A stretch of DNA of 64,000 nucleotides from Planomicrobium sp. CPCC 101079 (GTDB lineage Bacteria; Bacillota; Bacilli; Bacillales_A; Planococcaceae): assembly GCF_007859275.1 (NCBI RefSeq), contig NZ_VOHC01000029.1:1-64000 (forward strand), in the 5' to 3' direction. The notes below the pieces were generated by a model that did no database searches, had not been told where the DNA came from, and saw only the letters and a list, made by a program, of their open reading frames with translations. This document shows, one piece after another, positions 26,315-35,421 of this stretch; position 1 is the stretch's first letter; every line of letters begins with the position of its first letter. A program made the translations under genes and the position numbers.

Positions 26315-26642
26315 TTCGTCTCCCTTCTTTCTGACATTGACAGTCGTTTTTGTATTTTAATCTTACCAAGCCCAAAAGGTTAGTTATACATATATTAGCC
26401 AGAATTCCTGCATTTCAATCCTTTGAGGGCGAGAAGAGAGCGGCAAAATTTAATGCCGTGAAGAAGAGAAGTTATCCATAGGTTTTGAAGGATGGCAAAA
26501 GGAGTAAAGGAGCTTGGTCTGTAATGGCCTTATAGGTGTGAACAAAATCGCAGAGAAACCATGTATTTCTGTATCGCTGCACAATATCCATTGCAAAGTG
26601 CTTCTGTAACAAAAAGAAGAATTGAGTAAAATCAATAATATT
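26315..26642. other. Gene-free stretch
   Basis: Between the divergent peptidase and DUF2975 genes no supported gene was seen. A 78-codon minus frame (26450-26686) has no good ribosome site and no recognisable protein. Promoter signals for the DUF2975 gene begin at 26643. Confidence 0.5.
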
Positions 26643-26674
26643 TTATTGTAAAACAATAAATATTTTGTTAGAAT
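26643..26674 (+). promoter_or_regulatory. Promoter with palindromic operator before the first DUF2975-XRE pair
   Basis: TTGTAA (26646-26651) and TAGAAT (26669-26674) are spaced by 17 bases. The palindrome TTATTGT-AAA-ACAATAA (26643-26659) covers the -35 box and is a likely binding site for the XRE protein of the pair. Confidence 0.55.
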
Positions 26675-26707
26675 CAATTTAATCAATAGATAAGTGAGGT
26701 GCTTTAT

Positions 26708-27187
26708 ATGAAACGGGAAACACTCTTTTTAAAGGCAGTTATTATTCTTATGGCGTTACCGGTACTTGCAGTGTGCATTTTTGTGGTGCCTCCGCTTTCG
26801 TCATTTGTTGCGGAAGTTATACCGAAATGGGCTTTTTTGCAATATGTCTTTCTGATTGCGATGTACGCGACGGCGGTTGCTTATTTTGTGGCATTGTACC
26901 AAGCGTTGAAGCTGTTAAGTTACATTGACAGGAACGTCGCTTTCTCGGAATTATCGGTGAAAGCCATAAAAAATATCAAATATTGTGCAATCACCATCAC
27001 GGCCTTGTACATCCTGTGCCTGCCGATCATCCTGTACGTGGCGCAAATAGACGATGCTCCGGGACTTGGCGGACTTGGAATGATCATCACGTTCGGTGCA
27101 ATCGTAATTGCGGTTTTTGCGGCTGTCCTCCAAAAGCTGCTGCAGAATGCCATTGATATAAAATCTGAAAATGATTTAACGGTCTGA
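26708..27187 (+). CDS. DUF2975 membrane protein (YoaS-like), copy 1
   Basis: A 159-residue protein with four predicted membrane helices. It matches the DUF2975 family, always found with a small XRE regulator (yoaS-yozG in B. subtilis). The conserved ALYQALKLLSYIDRN segment precedes the cytoplasmic turn, and AVLQKLLQNAIDIKSENDLTV closes the protein. ATG 26708 follows AGTGAGGTG. Function is unknown; the pairing suggests a membrane sensor or antagonist of the regulator. Confidence 0.85.
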   Translation: MKRETLFLKAVIILMALPVLAVCIFVVPPLSSFVAEVIPKWAFLQYVFLIAMYATAVAYFVALYQALKLLSYIDRNVAFSELSVKAIKNIKYCAITITALYILCLPIILYVAQIDDAPGLGGLGMIITFGAIVIAVFAAVLQKLLQNAIDIKSENDLTV

Positions 27188-27196
27188 GGTGAGATT

Positions 27197-27412
27197 ATGG
27201 CGATTATAATCAATATTGATGTAATGCTGGCAAAACGGAAAATGAGCGTCACTGAACTTTCTGAACGGGTCGGAATCACGATGGCAAATTTGTCCATCTT
27301 GAAAAACGGCAAAGCGAAAGCAGTCCGGCTCTCGACTTTAGAAGCAATCTGCAAAGCACTCGACTGCCAGCCTGGCGATATTTTGGAATATCAAAAAGAA
27401 GAAGACGCATAG
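27197..27412 (+). CDS. Small XRE/Cro-family regulator (YozG-like), copy 1
   Basis: A 71-residue protein that is essentially one Cro/CI helix-turn-helix: KRKMSVTELSERVGITMANL, followed by LKNGKAKAVRLSTLEAICKA. It starts nine bases past the DUF2975 stop after TGAGGTGAG. It likely represses its own operon. It is nearly identical to the protein at 28005. Confidence 0.9.
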   Translation: MAIIINIDVMLAKRKMSVTELSERVGITMANLSILKNGKAKAVRLSTLEAICKALDCQPGDILEYQKEEDA

Positions 27413-27506
27413 AGCATTTCTTCAGAAGCTGAAAGGGCCTTTGCTCGATTGGCCTAGGTGCTCGGTGGTAATAGATGAAAAAAACTAATGTGGCGAGGTG
27501 CTTGTT

Positions 27507-27989
27507 ATGAACCGGGGTTCAACACTCTTTTTGAAAGCAGCTATTATCCTTATCGGAGTTCCGGCACTTGCTGTATGTATATTCGGGTTGTCTAGGCTTC
27601 ACCCGGATTCCCCGTATTGGGAGCTTCCTGAATTGGCTGATCTGCAATACCCGATTTTGATCGGCATGTATTTAGCGATGATTCCGTTTTTCGTCGCGCT
27701 TTACCAGACATTAAAGCTGTTAAGTTATATTGACAAAAACGAAGCGTTTTCGGAATTAGCGGTAAAAGCACTGAAAACGATAAAACGCTGTGCAATTGCC
27801 ATCAGTATCCTGTATGTTTTAGAAATGCCATTCTTGTATCTTCTGACAAAAGCGGACGACGCACCAGGCATCTTAATCGGAATGGCCGTTATTTTTGGTT
27901 CACTGGTCGTCGCCGTTTTTGCAGCTGTTCTCCAGAAACTTCTGCAAGATGCCATCGATATAAAAGCGGAAAACGATTTAATAGTCTGA
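27507..27989 (+). CDS. DUF2975 membrane protein (YoaS-like), copy 2
   Basis: A 160-residue paralogue of the protein at 26708, with the same four-helix plan and the same ALYQTLKLLSYIDKN and AVLQKLLQDAIDIKAENDLIV blocks. The external loop has diverged most. ATG 27507 follows GCGAGGTG. The pair arose by tandem duplication with the following XRE gene. Confidence 0.85.
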   Translation: MNRGSTLFLKAAIILIGVPALAVCIFGLSRLHPDSPYWELPELADLQYPILIGMYLAMIPFFVALYQTLKLLSYIDKNEAFSELAVKALKTIKRCAIAISILYVLEMPFLYLLTKADDAPGILIGMAVIFGSLVVAVFAAVLQKLLQDAIDIKAENDLIV

Positions 27990-28004
27990 GCTGAGGTGAA
28001 AATA

Positions 28005-28229
<225 letters not shown>

Positions 28230-28245
28230 AAAACTTGCACGAGTA

Positions 28246-28280
28246 AAAAGGCCCGGTCGATTTCGACCGGGCCTTTTTTT
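28246..28280 (+). terminator. Strong terminator after the duplicated module
   Basis: AAGGCCCGGTCGA and TCGACCGGGCC form a GC-rich stem with a tiny loop, followed by seven T residues. Confidence 0.9.
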
Positions 28281-28319
28281 ATTGTTTGAAAAGGAGAGGA
28301 TATGGACCAAATCGCAAGA

Positions 28320-28994
28320 TCAGTCGAATTCTTTCTTTTCCCATTCATCTTCCGGAATCTCCAGGTCTTCACCGGAAAAGCGCTCTTCTTTAAACGGATC
28401 GCCGTTCAAGTGGAAGCCATTCTGTTCCCAGAATCCCGGCTGGTTCTCATCGATAAACTCGATGCCGCGCACCCATTTGACACTTTTCCAGAAATAAAGG
28501 TGAGGTACGACAAAGCGGAGCGGGTAACCGTGTTTGGCCGTCAGCGGCTCACCGTCCAACGAATGGGCGAGGAGAACGTCTTCCCGGTCCAAGTCGCTGA
28601 GCAGCACATTCGTTGTATAGTCATAGTCGCCGTGCAGCATGACATACTTGCTTTTTGGCGTAATGCCAAGCTCTTTCATAAGATCCTGGAAGCGGACGCC
28701 GGTGAACGTGTTGTCGAAGCGCGACCAGCGGGTGACGCAGTGGATGTCGCGCGTCATCGTCGTTTGCGGCATGCGTAGAATATCGTCATACGACAGCACC
28801 ACTTCCCGGTCGGTAAGGCCGAAGATCTTCAATGTCCATTCGTTCATGTCATAGACCGGCACTTCCCCTTCATGGAGAACAGGGAAGCGTTCGGTCAGCA
28901 CTTGGCCTGGCGGAAGACGCTTTGCCAGAGCCGGGTCTATGTCTGCCGTCGGGACTCTTGTCCGTTTGATGCGTTCTGCTTTGGTTAATTTCAT
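28320..28994 (-). CDS. Sulfite-oxidase-like molybdopterin oxidoreductase
   Basis: A 224-residue protein of the oxidoreductase molybdopterin-binding family (SUOX/YedY fold). The molybdenum-ligating cysteine is Cys86 in RDIHCVTRWS. Later conserved parts are LAHSLDGEPLTAKHGYPLR and YFWKSVKWVRGIEF. There is no signal peptide or Tat motif and no heme domain, so it is a small cytoplasmic enzyme. Reduction or oxidation of a sulfur or other oxo-anion substrate is likely; the substrate is not known. It is divergent from modABC, sits next to the Moco genes, and is preceded by an S-box riboswitch. ATG 28994 follows AGAGGAGTG. Confidence 0.88.
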   Translation of the reverse strand: MKLTKAERIKRTRVPTADIDPALAKRLPPGQVLTERFPVLHEGEVPVYDMNEWTLKIFGLTDREVVLSYDDILRMPQTTMTRDIHCVTRWSRFDNTFTGVRFQDLMKELGITPKSKYVMLHGDYDYTTNVLLSDLDREDVLLAHSLDGEPLTAKHGYPLRFVVPHLYFWKSVKWVRGIEFIDENQPGFWEQNGFHLNGDPFKEERFSGEDLEIPEDEWEKKEFD

Positions 28995-29030
28995 CGGATC
29001 ACTCCTCTATTTGTATAGACAGATTTTCAA

Positions 29031-29190
29031 AAATAAAAAACTCTTCCTAAGATGAGGAAGAGTTTGGTTTCGCAACGGGATACTCTTCCTCATCTTTCAG
29101 GACAAACCGTCCTGCTGGATTTGGCACCATACTAAACATAGCGGTTGCCGGGCGTCATCGGGCCATTCCCTCTGCCTCTCTTGATAAGGA
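29031..29190 (-). promoter_or_regulatory. SAM-I (S-box) riboswitch with intrinsic terminator
   Basis: Read on the minus strand, the aptamer runs from 29190 to 29087. Conserved blocks are CTTATCAAGAGAGGCAGAGG, AATGGCCCGATGA, GCCCGGCAACC and GGTGCCAAATCCAGCAGG. P1 is TCCTTATC (29183-29190) with GATGAGGA (29087-29094). The P1 3' strand extends to GATGAGGAAGAGT, which can instead pair perfectly over 13 bases with ACTCTTCCTCATC as antiterminator. The terminator stem ACTCTTCCT/AGGAAGAGT (29040-29063) ends in TTTTTTATTT. High SAM should switch off the molybdoenzyme gene at 28994. Confidence 0.93.
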
Positions 29191-29250
29191 TCTGTAGTTT
29201 ATATAATTTTCTAACAAGATTTATTTTAACCAATAAAAGGAGCTGTTACA

Positions 29251-29334
29251 ATGGAAGAATCAAATTATTTTAGCGAAAGCCATAGAAAAGGCTTTGGGAA
29301 GACGGAGATTGACATTGGAAAGAGGACCCAGTAG
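29251..29334 (+). CDS. Small ORF (27 aa) upstream of modA, possible leader peptide
   Basis: ATG 29251 follows AAAAGGAGCTGTTACA, a ribosome site at good distance. The frame encodes 27 polar residues beginning MEESNYFSESHRKGF and ends in TAG 25 bases before modA. No homologue was recognised. It may be a translated leader or simply a chance frame; the strong ribosome site is the main support. Confidence 0.4.
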   Translation: MEESNYFSESHRKGFGKTEIDIGKRTQ

Positions 29335-29359
29335 GTTTGAAAATAGAGGAGTTAGCGAA

Positions 29360-30133
29360 ATGAAAAAACTTTTAGTCTTGATAATGCTTATAGTATTTCT
29401 TCTGGGGGCTTGCAGCAAGCCGGAAGCCGGAAACGAGCATAAACTGCTGATTTCCGCGGCGTCGAGTTTATCGGGCGTCATGGAAAAAGCGGCGTCTGAA
29501 TTCCGGAAAACCGGGCAGGCTGTAGAGCTATCCTTCAACTACGGTTCATCAAGTAAACTAAGAACCCAAATCGAGCAAGGAGCGCCGGTGGACCTCTTTT
29601 TATCGGCGAGTGAAGATGACATGGAGTTGCTGAAAGGGCAGCGGCTGATCCAAGCAGACAGTATTGTGCCGTTTGCGAAAAACCGGCTCGTTCTGGCTTC
29701 TAGCGCCGATTTGACGGGAGAGAGGGATTTTGAAGCACTGTTGAAGGATGCTGAAACCATTGCGGTCGGCGAACCGGAAAGCGTGCCGCTTGGCCGCTAT
29801 ACAAAAGAAGTGCTCGAAGACTTGGAACTATGGGATCCTCTCGACGGCAAGCTGGTTTACGCAAAAGATGCACGCCAGGTCCTGACCTACGTGGAAAGCG
29901 GCAACGCCTCGCTTGGCATCGTCTATGCATCCGATGCGGCGACCTCGAAAAAAATAACGGGCATGGCGGAATTTCCGGAAAGCAGGGAGCCTGTCGTCTA
30001 CCCGGGAGCGATTGCGTCAGACAGCAAAAACCAGGAAGCCGCCGAAGCGTTCCTGAACTTCTTGGCGGGGCCTGAAGGCCAGAAACTCTTTGAAGAATTC
30101 GGCTTTATACCGGCAAGCGGGGCCGGCTCATGA
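29360..30133 (+). CDS. modA: Molybdate-binding lipoprotein ModA
   Basis: A 257-residue ABC receptor. The lipobox LLGAC puts the lipid anchor at Cys18. Molybdate-binding loops are seen in ISAASSLSGVM and NYGSSSKLRTQIEQGAPVDL. The C-terminal lobe ends in FLNFLAGPEGQKLFEEFGF, typical of ModA. ATG 29360 follows AGAGGAGTTAG. The stop overlaps the modB start (ATGA), so the two are translationally coupled. It supplies molybdenum for the Moco genes downstream. Confidence 0.95.
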   Translation: MKKLLVLIMLIVFLLGACSKPEAGNEHKLLISAASSLSGVMEKAASEFRKTGQAVELSFNYGSSSKLRTQIEQGAPVDLFLSASEDDMELLKGQRLIQADSIVPFAKNRLVLASSADLTGERDFEALLKDAETIAVGEPESVPLGRYTKEVLEDLELWDPLDGKLVYAKDARQVLTYVESGNASLGIVYASDAATSKKITGMAEFPESREPVVYPGAIASDSKNQEAAEAFLNFLAGPEGQKLFEEFGFIPASGAGS

Positions 30134-30813
30134 TGGCATACGATATGTCGCCGCTGTTGCTGTCGCTGAAAGTCGCTTCAATTTCCACGTTTTTCGTCTT
30201 TTTCGCAAGCATTGCCCTGGCGCGTTTGATGAGCCGACGCGAATTCTTCGGCAAAAGCGCCATTGATGCACTCGTTTTGCTGCCGCTGGTCCTGCCGCCG
30301 ACAGTCATCGGCTTCGGGCTCATTGTGCTGTTCGGGGCGAACGGGCCGCTCGGCAGCCTGCTAGAAGATTGGTTCGGCTTCCGAGTTGTCTTCACGTGGG
30401 TCGGCGCTGCCATTGCCTCGTTCGTCGTCTCACTGCCGCTCATGTACCAAAGCGTCATGGCGGCTTTTGAAAAAGTTGACCCGCGCTGGGAAAACGTCGC
30501 GCGGACAATGGGCGTCTCCGAATGGCGGGTGTTCCGGACCATCACGTTTCCGCTCGCCTGGCCGGGGATTCTCGCCGGTTTGATCATGGCGTTTGCCCGG
30601 GGCATCGGCGAATTCGGCGCGACGTTGATGATTGCCGGCTATATTCCGGGAGTGACGGAAACGGTGCCGCTCGCCATCTATTTCGCTTATGAAGCAGGGG
30701 ATATGGAAAAAGCGGCGTTTTGGGTCATCGTCATATCAGCAGTCGGGATTGCTGCCATCACCTGGGTCAATTATTGGCGCAAAAAAACAGCGGTCCGCAT
30801 CGGAAGGGAGTGA
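30130..30813 (+). CDS. modB: Molybdate ABC transporter permease ModB
   Basis: A 227-residue inner-membrane permease with about five to six helices. The ABC-coupling EAA loop is present as AARTMGVSEWRVFRTITFPLA-like sequence (about residues 120-145). The motif FARGIGEFGATLMIAG is characteristic of ModB/CysT-type permeases. It starts at ATG 30130 overlapping the modA stop. Confidence 0.95.
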   Translation: MMAYDMSPLLLSLKVASISTFFVFFASIALARLMSRREFFGKSAIDALVLLPLVLPPTVIGFGLIVLFGANGPLGSLLEDWFGFRVVFTWVGAAIASFVVSLPLMYQSVMAAFEKVDPRWENVARTMGVSEWRVFRTITFPLAWPGILAGLIMAFARGIGEFGATLMIAGYIPGVTETVPLAIYFAYEAGDMEKAAFWVIVISAVGIAAITWVNYWRKKTAVRIGRE

Positions 30814-30818
30814 CGCGC

Positions 30819-31451
30819 ATGCTGACTGTGGATTTCCAGAAAAGTTTGGAGCATTTTGAACTGGCTGTCCAGTTCCGGCTTGAGGATGAAATCATGGCGC
30901 TTGTCGGCTCTTCGGGTTCCGGCAAGACAACGCTGCTCAATTGCATCGCGGGCATCGATCAGCCGGATCGTGGTGAAATCACATTGAACAACCGGGAGTT
31001 TTATAAGGAAGGGAAAAAGCCGCTAAAAATACAAAAGCGGAAAGTCGGCTACCTGTTCCAGGACTATGCCTTGTTTCCGCATCTTTCTGTAGAAGAGAAT
31101 ATTTTGTATGGCACTTCACGCGGTTCGGATTTGTCGCATGTCACCGAACTGACGAACATTCTCGGCATCCAAAAGCTGCTGCCGAAATACCCGCACCAGA
31201 TTTCAGGCGGTGAAAAGCAGCGCGTGGCGTTGACACGGGCATTGGCAGCGAAGCCGGATATTCTGTTGCTCGATGAACCGTTCTCGGCGCTCGATGACGG
31301 CAACACCCGGCGCTGCCAAGATGAGCTGATGCGCATCCATGAGCGCTGGAAGATTCCCGTGATTTTTGTCACGCACCGAAAAGCCGATGCGGAGCGGCTG
31401 GCAGACCGTGTCGTCCGGATTGAAAAAGGGCACATGACCGAACAGCTATAA
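30819..31451 (+). CDS. modC: Molybdate ABC transporter ATPase ModC (short form)
   Basis: A 210-residue ATPase with Walker A GSSGSGKTT, signature ISGGEKQRVALTRAL and Walker B ILLLDEPFSALD. It lacks the C-terminal MOP/TOBE molybdate-binding domain of E. coli ModC, so it is the short Firmicute form. ATG 30819 follows GGAAGGGAG and is five bases past modB. A terminator follows at 31455. Confidence 0.9.
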   Translation: MLTVDFQKSLEHFELAVQFRLEDEIMALVGSSGSGKTTLLNCIAGIDQPDRGEITLNNREFYKEGKKPLKIQKRKVGYLFQDYALFPHLSVEENILYGTSRGSDLSHVTELTNILGIQKLLPKYPHQISGGEKQRVALTRALAAKPDILLLDEPFSALDDGNTRRCQDELMRIHERWKIPVIFVTHRKADAERLADRVVRIEKGHMTEQL

Positions 31452-31454
31452 GCG

Positions 31455-31484
31455 GGCTTTCCCTAAAAACGGGAAAGCTTTTTT
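31455..31484 (+). terminator. Terminator after modABC
   Basis: GCTTTCCC and GGGAAAGC enclose TAAAAAC and are followed by six T residues. Confidence 0.8.
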
Positions 31485-31573
31485 GTAAGCAAGGTCTAGC
31501 AGTTCAGCAAGAATGGCGCTCGTGGTAAGCTTAAGGGAAGAACATCGGATTTACAGGAAAGGGGAGATCACCA

Positions 31574-32593
31574 GTGGATGAGCGCTATTCAAGACAAACT
31601 TTATTCAAGCCCATAGGCCCAAGCGGCCAGAAGCAACTTGGAGACGCGGCTGTCACCATTGTCGGTTGCGGTGCACTTGGCTCTGCGATTGCCGAAACGT
31701 TGACCCGTGCTGGCGTTGGTGAGATCCACCTTGTCGACCGTGACTATGTGGAGCTGTCGAACCTGCAGCGCCAGCAGCTGTTTACAGAACAAGACGCAAA
31801 AGACATGTTGCCGAAAGTGGTTGCTGCCGAAAAAAGGTTAAAGGCCATTCGCAGCGATCTGCAGCTCTTTACGTATTTGGAGAATTTGGATGCAGTATTG
31901 ATGGAGAAACTGATTGCGGGAAGCGATTTGGTTATGGACGCGACGGACAATTTCGAAACACGTCTAATCATCAATGATGCTTCCGCAAAACACGGAGTGC
32001 CGTGGATTTACGGTGCCTGTGTCGGCAGTTCCGGCGTGGTTTTTCCGTTTGTACCAGGAGCAACAGGCTGTTTCCGCTGTTTGATGCCGGTATTGCCCGC
32101 TGTCAATGAAACCTGCGACACCGTGGGCATTATATCGCCGGCTGTCCAAATAACTGCGGCACTGCAAACTGCCGAAGCGATGAAGTGGCTGACCGGCAAC
32201 AAGAAAGCGCTGCGGAAGAGAGTCCATCATTTTAACTTATGGGACAATAACCAGCTGGATATCGGGATTTCACGCATCAAAAACCCGGCATGCGAAACAT
32301 GCGGTTCGGATCCGGCTTATCCGTCGCTCGATAAAGCGGCTGAGCGTGCTTACGCAGTGCTTTGTGGAAGGGATGCGGTACAGGTGCTGCCGGATCCAAA
32401 GCGGCCGATCACATTGGAAGATGCGGAAAAAGCGGGGCGAAAGCTGGATGCGAAAGTGAAGCGTACGCCTTATTTTGTGGAGTTGCAGGCTTTTGGCCAC
32501 CGTATGGTCCTGTTCGGCAATGGACGGCTTTTGATCCACGGCATCCGCAGCATTTCCGAAGGACGGAAACTGTACCATCAATTGTTTGGCTGA
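31574..32593 (+). CDS. moeB: MoeB/ThiF-family adenylyltransferase
   Basis: A 339-residue E1-like enzyme that adenylates the C-terminal glycine of MoaD (or ThiS). The ATP loop is GCGALGSAIAETLTRAGVG, followed by DRDYVELSNLQRQQLF. Zinc-binding pairs are CFRC and CETC. The last 90 residues replace the rhodanese domain with another small domain often seen in Bacillus MoeB. It starts at GTG 31574 after AAAGGGGAG. As first of the Moco genes, its main partner is likely MoaD at 35845. Confidence 0.92.
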   Translation: MDERYSRQTLFKPIGPSGQKQLGDAAVTIVGCGALGSAIAETLTRAGVGEIHLVDRDYVELSNLQRQQLFTEQDAKDMLPKVVAAEKRLKAIRSDLQLFTYLENLDAVLMEKLIAGSDLVMDATDNFETRLIINDASAKHGVPWIYGACVGSSGVVFPFVPGATGCFRCLMPVLPAVNETCDTVGIISPAVQITAALQTAEAMKWLTGNKKALRKRVHHFNLWDNNQLDIGISRIKNPACETCGSDPAYPSLDKAAERAYAVLCGRDAVQVLPDPKRPITLEDAEKAGRKLDAKVKRTPYFVELQAFGHRMVLFGNGRLLIHGIRSISEGRKLYHQLFG

Positions 32594-32613
32594 AACGGAA
32601 AGGGAGAAACGCG

Positions 32614-33129
32614 ATGTCTGAATCCTTTAAGCATGACAAGAAAATCCGCCTGGCGGTATTGACCGTCAGCGATACGCGGACCAAAGAGACCGACCTCGGC
32701 GGAAAGCTTGTGCAGGAATTGGCGGAAGAAAAAGGGCTGGATATAGCAGCCTATAGAATCGTGCCGGATGATGCGCAATGCATTCGGCAGACGGTAAAAG
32801 ACTGGCTTCAGGAAGAAAAAGTGGACGTGGTCATTACGACCGGAGGGACAGGAATTGCGAAGCGGGACGTGACACTTGAAGCCATCAGCCCGTTGTTTGA
32901 GAAGCAATTGGATGGTTTTGGTGAACTGTTCCGTTACGTTAGTTTTTTGGAAGACGTCGGCACAAAAGCGCTTCTGAGCCGAGCGGCGGCAGGAGTGGCC
33001 AATGACAAAGCCATCTTTGTCCTGCCGGGGTCCCGCGGGGCAGTGAAGCTTGCGATGAACCGGCTCATCCTGCCGGAAATCCGGCACATCGTTTTTGAAC
33101 TGACAAAGCACCTTCAGCCACGGGAATAG
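32614..33129 (+). CDS. moaB: Molybdenum cofactor protein MoaB (MogA-like)
   Basis: A 171-residue molybdopterin-binding protein. The motif [17 protein letters not shown] is diagnostic for MoaB/MogA, which adenylates molybdopterin before metal insertion. ATG 32614 follows AAAGGGAGAAACGCG; a longer frame from 32362 overlaps moeB and is not used. Its 3' end overlaps the convergent moaC gene by 16 bases. Confidence 0.95.
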   Translation: MSESFKHDKKIRLAVLTVSDTRTKETDLGGKLVQELAEEKGLDIAAYRIVPDDAQCIRQTVKDWLQEEKVDVVITTGGTGIAKRDVTLEAISPLFEKQLDGFGELFRYVSFLEDVGTKALLSRAAAGVANDKAIFVLPGSRGAVKLAMNRLILPEIRHIVFELTKHLQPRE

Positions 33130-33602
33130 TCGCCGGACTTGCCGCCTGTTTTTTCCAGCAGCATTGTCGGCCCGATGACCATTTCCTTGCCGGCTGCCTT
33201 GCACATATCGTAAATCGTCAGCGCTGCGGCGGATGCGGCAGTGAGGGCTTCCATTTCGACGCCGGTCGGCCCTTTTGTCTTGACTGTGGCTAGTAAAAGC
33301 ACTTCATAATGGCCGGCCTCTTCGTCGACATCCCAGTCGAACCGGATGTCGACGCCGCTTAACGCAAGCGGGTGGCACATCGGGATAATCTGCGCGGTAT
33401 TTTTGGCTGCCATGATGCCGGCCACTTGAGCGACCGCAAAAACGTCGCCTTTCTTATTCGTGCCGTCCTTGATCTGGCGGTAGATGGCTTCGTTGATGGT
33501 GACGGAAGTTTTGGCCTGTGCCGTGCGGACGGTGTCCTGTTTATCGGAGACGTCGACCATCTTGGCGCGTCCTTGTTCGTTGAAATGAGTGAGTTCAGAC
33601 AA
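33114..33602 (-). CDS. moaC: Cyclic pyranopterin monophosphate synthase MoaC
   Basis: A 162-residue enzyme that, with MoaA, makes cyclic pyranopterin monophosphate from GTP. It has [28 protein letters not shown] and [23 protein letters not shown] 33602, seven bases past AAAGGATG, gives the usual N-terminus; ATG 33611 directly abuts the ribosome site. It is the only Moco gene on the minus strand of this cluster and overlaps moaB tail to tail. Confidence 0.93.
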   Translation of the reverse strand: MSELTHFNEQGRAKMVDVSDKQDTVRTAQAKTSVTINEAIYRQIKDGTNKKGDVFAVAQVAGIMAAKNTAQIIPMCHPLALSGVDIRFDWDVDEEAGHYEVLLLATVKTKGPTGVEMEALTAASAAALTIYDMCKAAGKEMVIGPTMLLEKTGGKSGDYSRG

Positions 33603-33667
33603 CGGAATCATCCTTTCAAGATAGATTAAGTCCAGTATAGCAGAACTAATCAAGGGAGTTGAGGGCA

Positions 33668-34912
33668 GTGGTGGAACACCGAAAACCGATTCCGGTAGCG
33701 GAAGCTGTGGAACGGGTGGTTAATAAAGCGCAGGCGCTCGGAACAGAAAGGGCAGCGCTTGGCGACAGTTATGGCCGCATCTTAGCGGAGCCGGTAAAAG
33801 CAACACACGACGTGCCGCCGTTCAACCGGTCGCCGTATGACGGCTTTGCAATTCGTTCAAAAGATTCGGACGGCGCAACCGGAGAGAACCGCAAACGGTT
33901 CGAAGTCATCGACCATATCGGTGCCGGCGCCGTTTCCGAAAAAACGGTGAAAGAAGGGCAGGCGGTGCGCATCATGACCGGCGCACCGCTGCCGGCAGGG
34001 ACCGATGCGGTGGTCATGTTCGAGCAGACGGTCGATTCCGGAGCTTCATTCACCATCCGGAAGCCGTTCGAACCGCTTGAAAACGTCTCGCTGCAAGGGG
34101 AAGACATGAAAAAAGGCGAACCCGTCATCGACGGCGGCAGTTTGATTCATCCGGGAACAATCGCCGTGCTTGCGACATTCGGCTGCGCCGAAGTGGACGT
34201 GGCAAAACGGCCCGTGGTCGGCATACTCGCAACCGGAACCGAGCTTCTCGACGTCAGCGAACCGCTTGTGCCGGGCAAAATCCGCAACAGCAATGGCCCG
34301 ATGATTGCGGCGCAGCTTGCACGCATGGGGCTGGCTTGCAAAACGTACGGCATGTCAGTAGACGATCTGGACGAAAGCTTCAACGTGGTGAAACAGGCGG
34401 CGGAAGAAACGGACATCCTGATCACGACAGGCGGCGTATCGGTCGGCGACTTCGACTTTTTGCCGGCCATCTATGAACGTTTGGGTGCGGAGGTTTTGTT
34501 CAATAAAGTCGCCATGCGCCCGGGAAGCGTCACGACGGTCGCCGTAGCTGGCGGCAAGTATTTGTTCGGGCTGTCCGGCAATCCGTCGGCGTGCTTTACA
34601 GGGTTCGAGCTGTTTGTCCGTCCGGCAATCCTGAAAATGATGGGGGCGGACAAGCTGTATCTGCCACGGACACAAGCAGTGCTGGCGGAAGACTTTGAAA
34701 AAGCAAACCCGTTCACCCGTTTTATCCGAGCCAGCTATGACGGCGCGTCCGTCCGTCCGGCAGGATTTAACCTGTCGAATGCGGTGTCGTCCATCGCGCG
34801 GGGCAACGCACTGATCGTTTTGCCCGGCGGAACAAGAGGCTACCTGGCAGGCACAACCGTCGATGTGCTGCTTCTTGGAGTGGAAGAAGGGGCAAGCGAA
34901 TGGGTGCTGTGA
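33668..34912 (+). CDS. moeA: Molybdopterin molybdotransferase MoeA
   Basis: About 414 residues. MoeA inserts molybdate into adenylated molybdopterin. Clear motifs are [62 protein letters not shown] and [17 protein letters not shown] 33668, nine bases past GGGAG, is preferred; GTG 33671 is almost as good. The stop overlaps mobB by 13 bases, so translation is coupled. It is divergent from moaC. Confidence 0.95.
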   Translation: MVEHRKPIPVAEAVERVVNKAQALGTERAALGDSYGRILAEPVKATHDVPPFNRSPYDGFAIRSKDSDGATGENRKRFEVIDHIGAGAVSEKTVKEGQAVRIMTGAPLPAGTDAVVMFEQTVDSGASFTIRKPFEPLENVSLQGEDMKKGEPVIDGGSLIHPGTIAVLATFGCAEVDVAKRPVVGILATGTELLDVSEPLVPGKIRNSNGPMIAAQLARMGLACKTYGMSVDDLDESFNVVKQAAEETDILITTGGVSVGDFDFLPAIYERLGAEVLFNKVAMRPGSVTTVAVAGGKYLFGLSGNPSACFTGFELFVRPAILKMMGADKLYLPRTQAVLAEDFEKANPFTRFIRASYDGASVRPAGFNLSNAVSSIARGNALIVLPGGTRGYLAGTTVDVLLLGVEEGASEWVL

Positions 34913-35421
34913 AAGTACTGCAGGTTGTGGGCTTTAAAAACAGCGGAAAAACTGCGTTGATGTCCCGGCTTTTGGGTATGGCAAAAGAAAGCGGCAAGGC
35001 TGTTTCCACCATCAAGCACCATGGCCATGGGAGCCCGCCGCAAATGCCGCCCGGGACAACTGACAGTACACGTTTTTTTGATGAAGGCGCGGCAAGTTCG
35101 CTTGTTTACGGGGGCGGCGTTATCCAGCTGCACCAGCGGCAAGAAAGTGCAGCATTGGCTGATTTGCTGAAGCTGGCGTGTTTCGCAGAGCCGGATCTCG
35201 TGCTCGTCGAAGGCTACAAGGAAGCGGATTTTGATAAAATCGTCCTTGTCCGTTCGGAAGAAGATTGGCCAGAGCTGGAACGGCTTCAAGGAATAAGGCT
35301 TGTCGTGGCACCCGAAGGCTTACGTTTGGATGGTGTTGAAACGATGGGCCGGAATAACGAGCAAGAGATGAAAAGTTGGTTTTTGAAATGGATGGAAGGT
35401 GAAAAAGATGAAAGCATTTGA
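34900..35421 (+). CDS. mobB: Molybdopterin-guanine dinucleotide biosynthesis protein MobB
   Basis: A 173-residue P-loop GTPase-like protein: VVGFKNSGKTALMSRLL at the N-terminus, then STIKHHGHG and LVLVEGYKEADFDKIVL. It helps MobA in adding GMP to Moco. The start lies inside moeA and the end inside moaE (14-base overlap), in a tightly packed operon. Confidence 0.93.
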   Translation: MGAVKVLQVVGFKNSGKTALMSRLLGMAKESGKAVSTIKHHGHGSPPQMPPGTTDSTRFFDEGAASSLVYGGGVIQLHQRQESAALADLLKLACFAEPDLVLVEGYKEADFDKIVLVRSEEDWPELERLQGIRLVVAPEGLRLDGVETMGRNNEQEMKSWFLKWMEGEKDESI

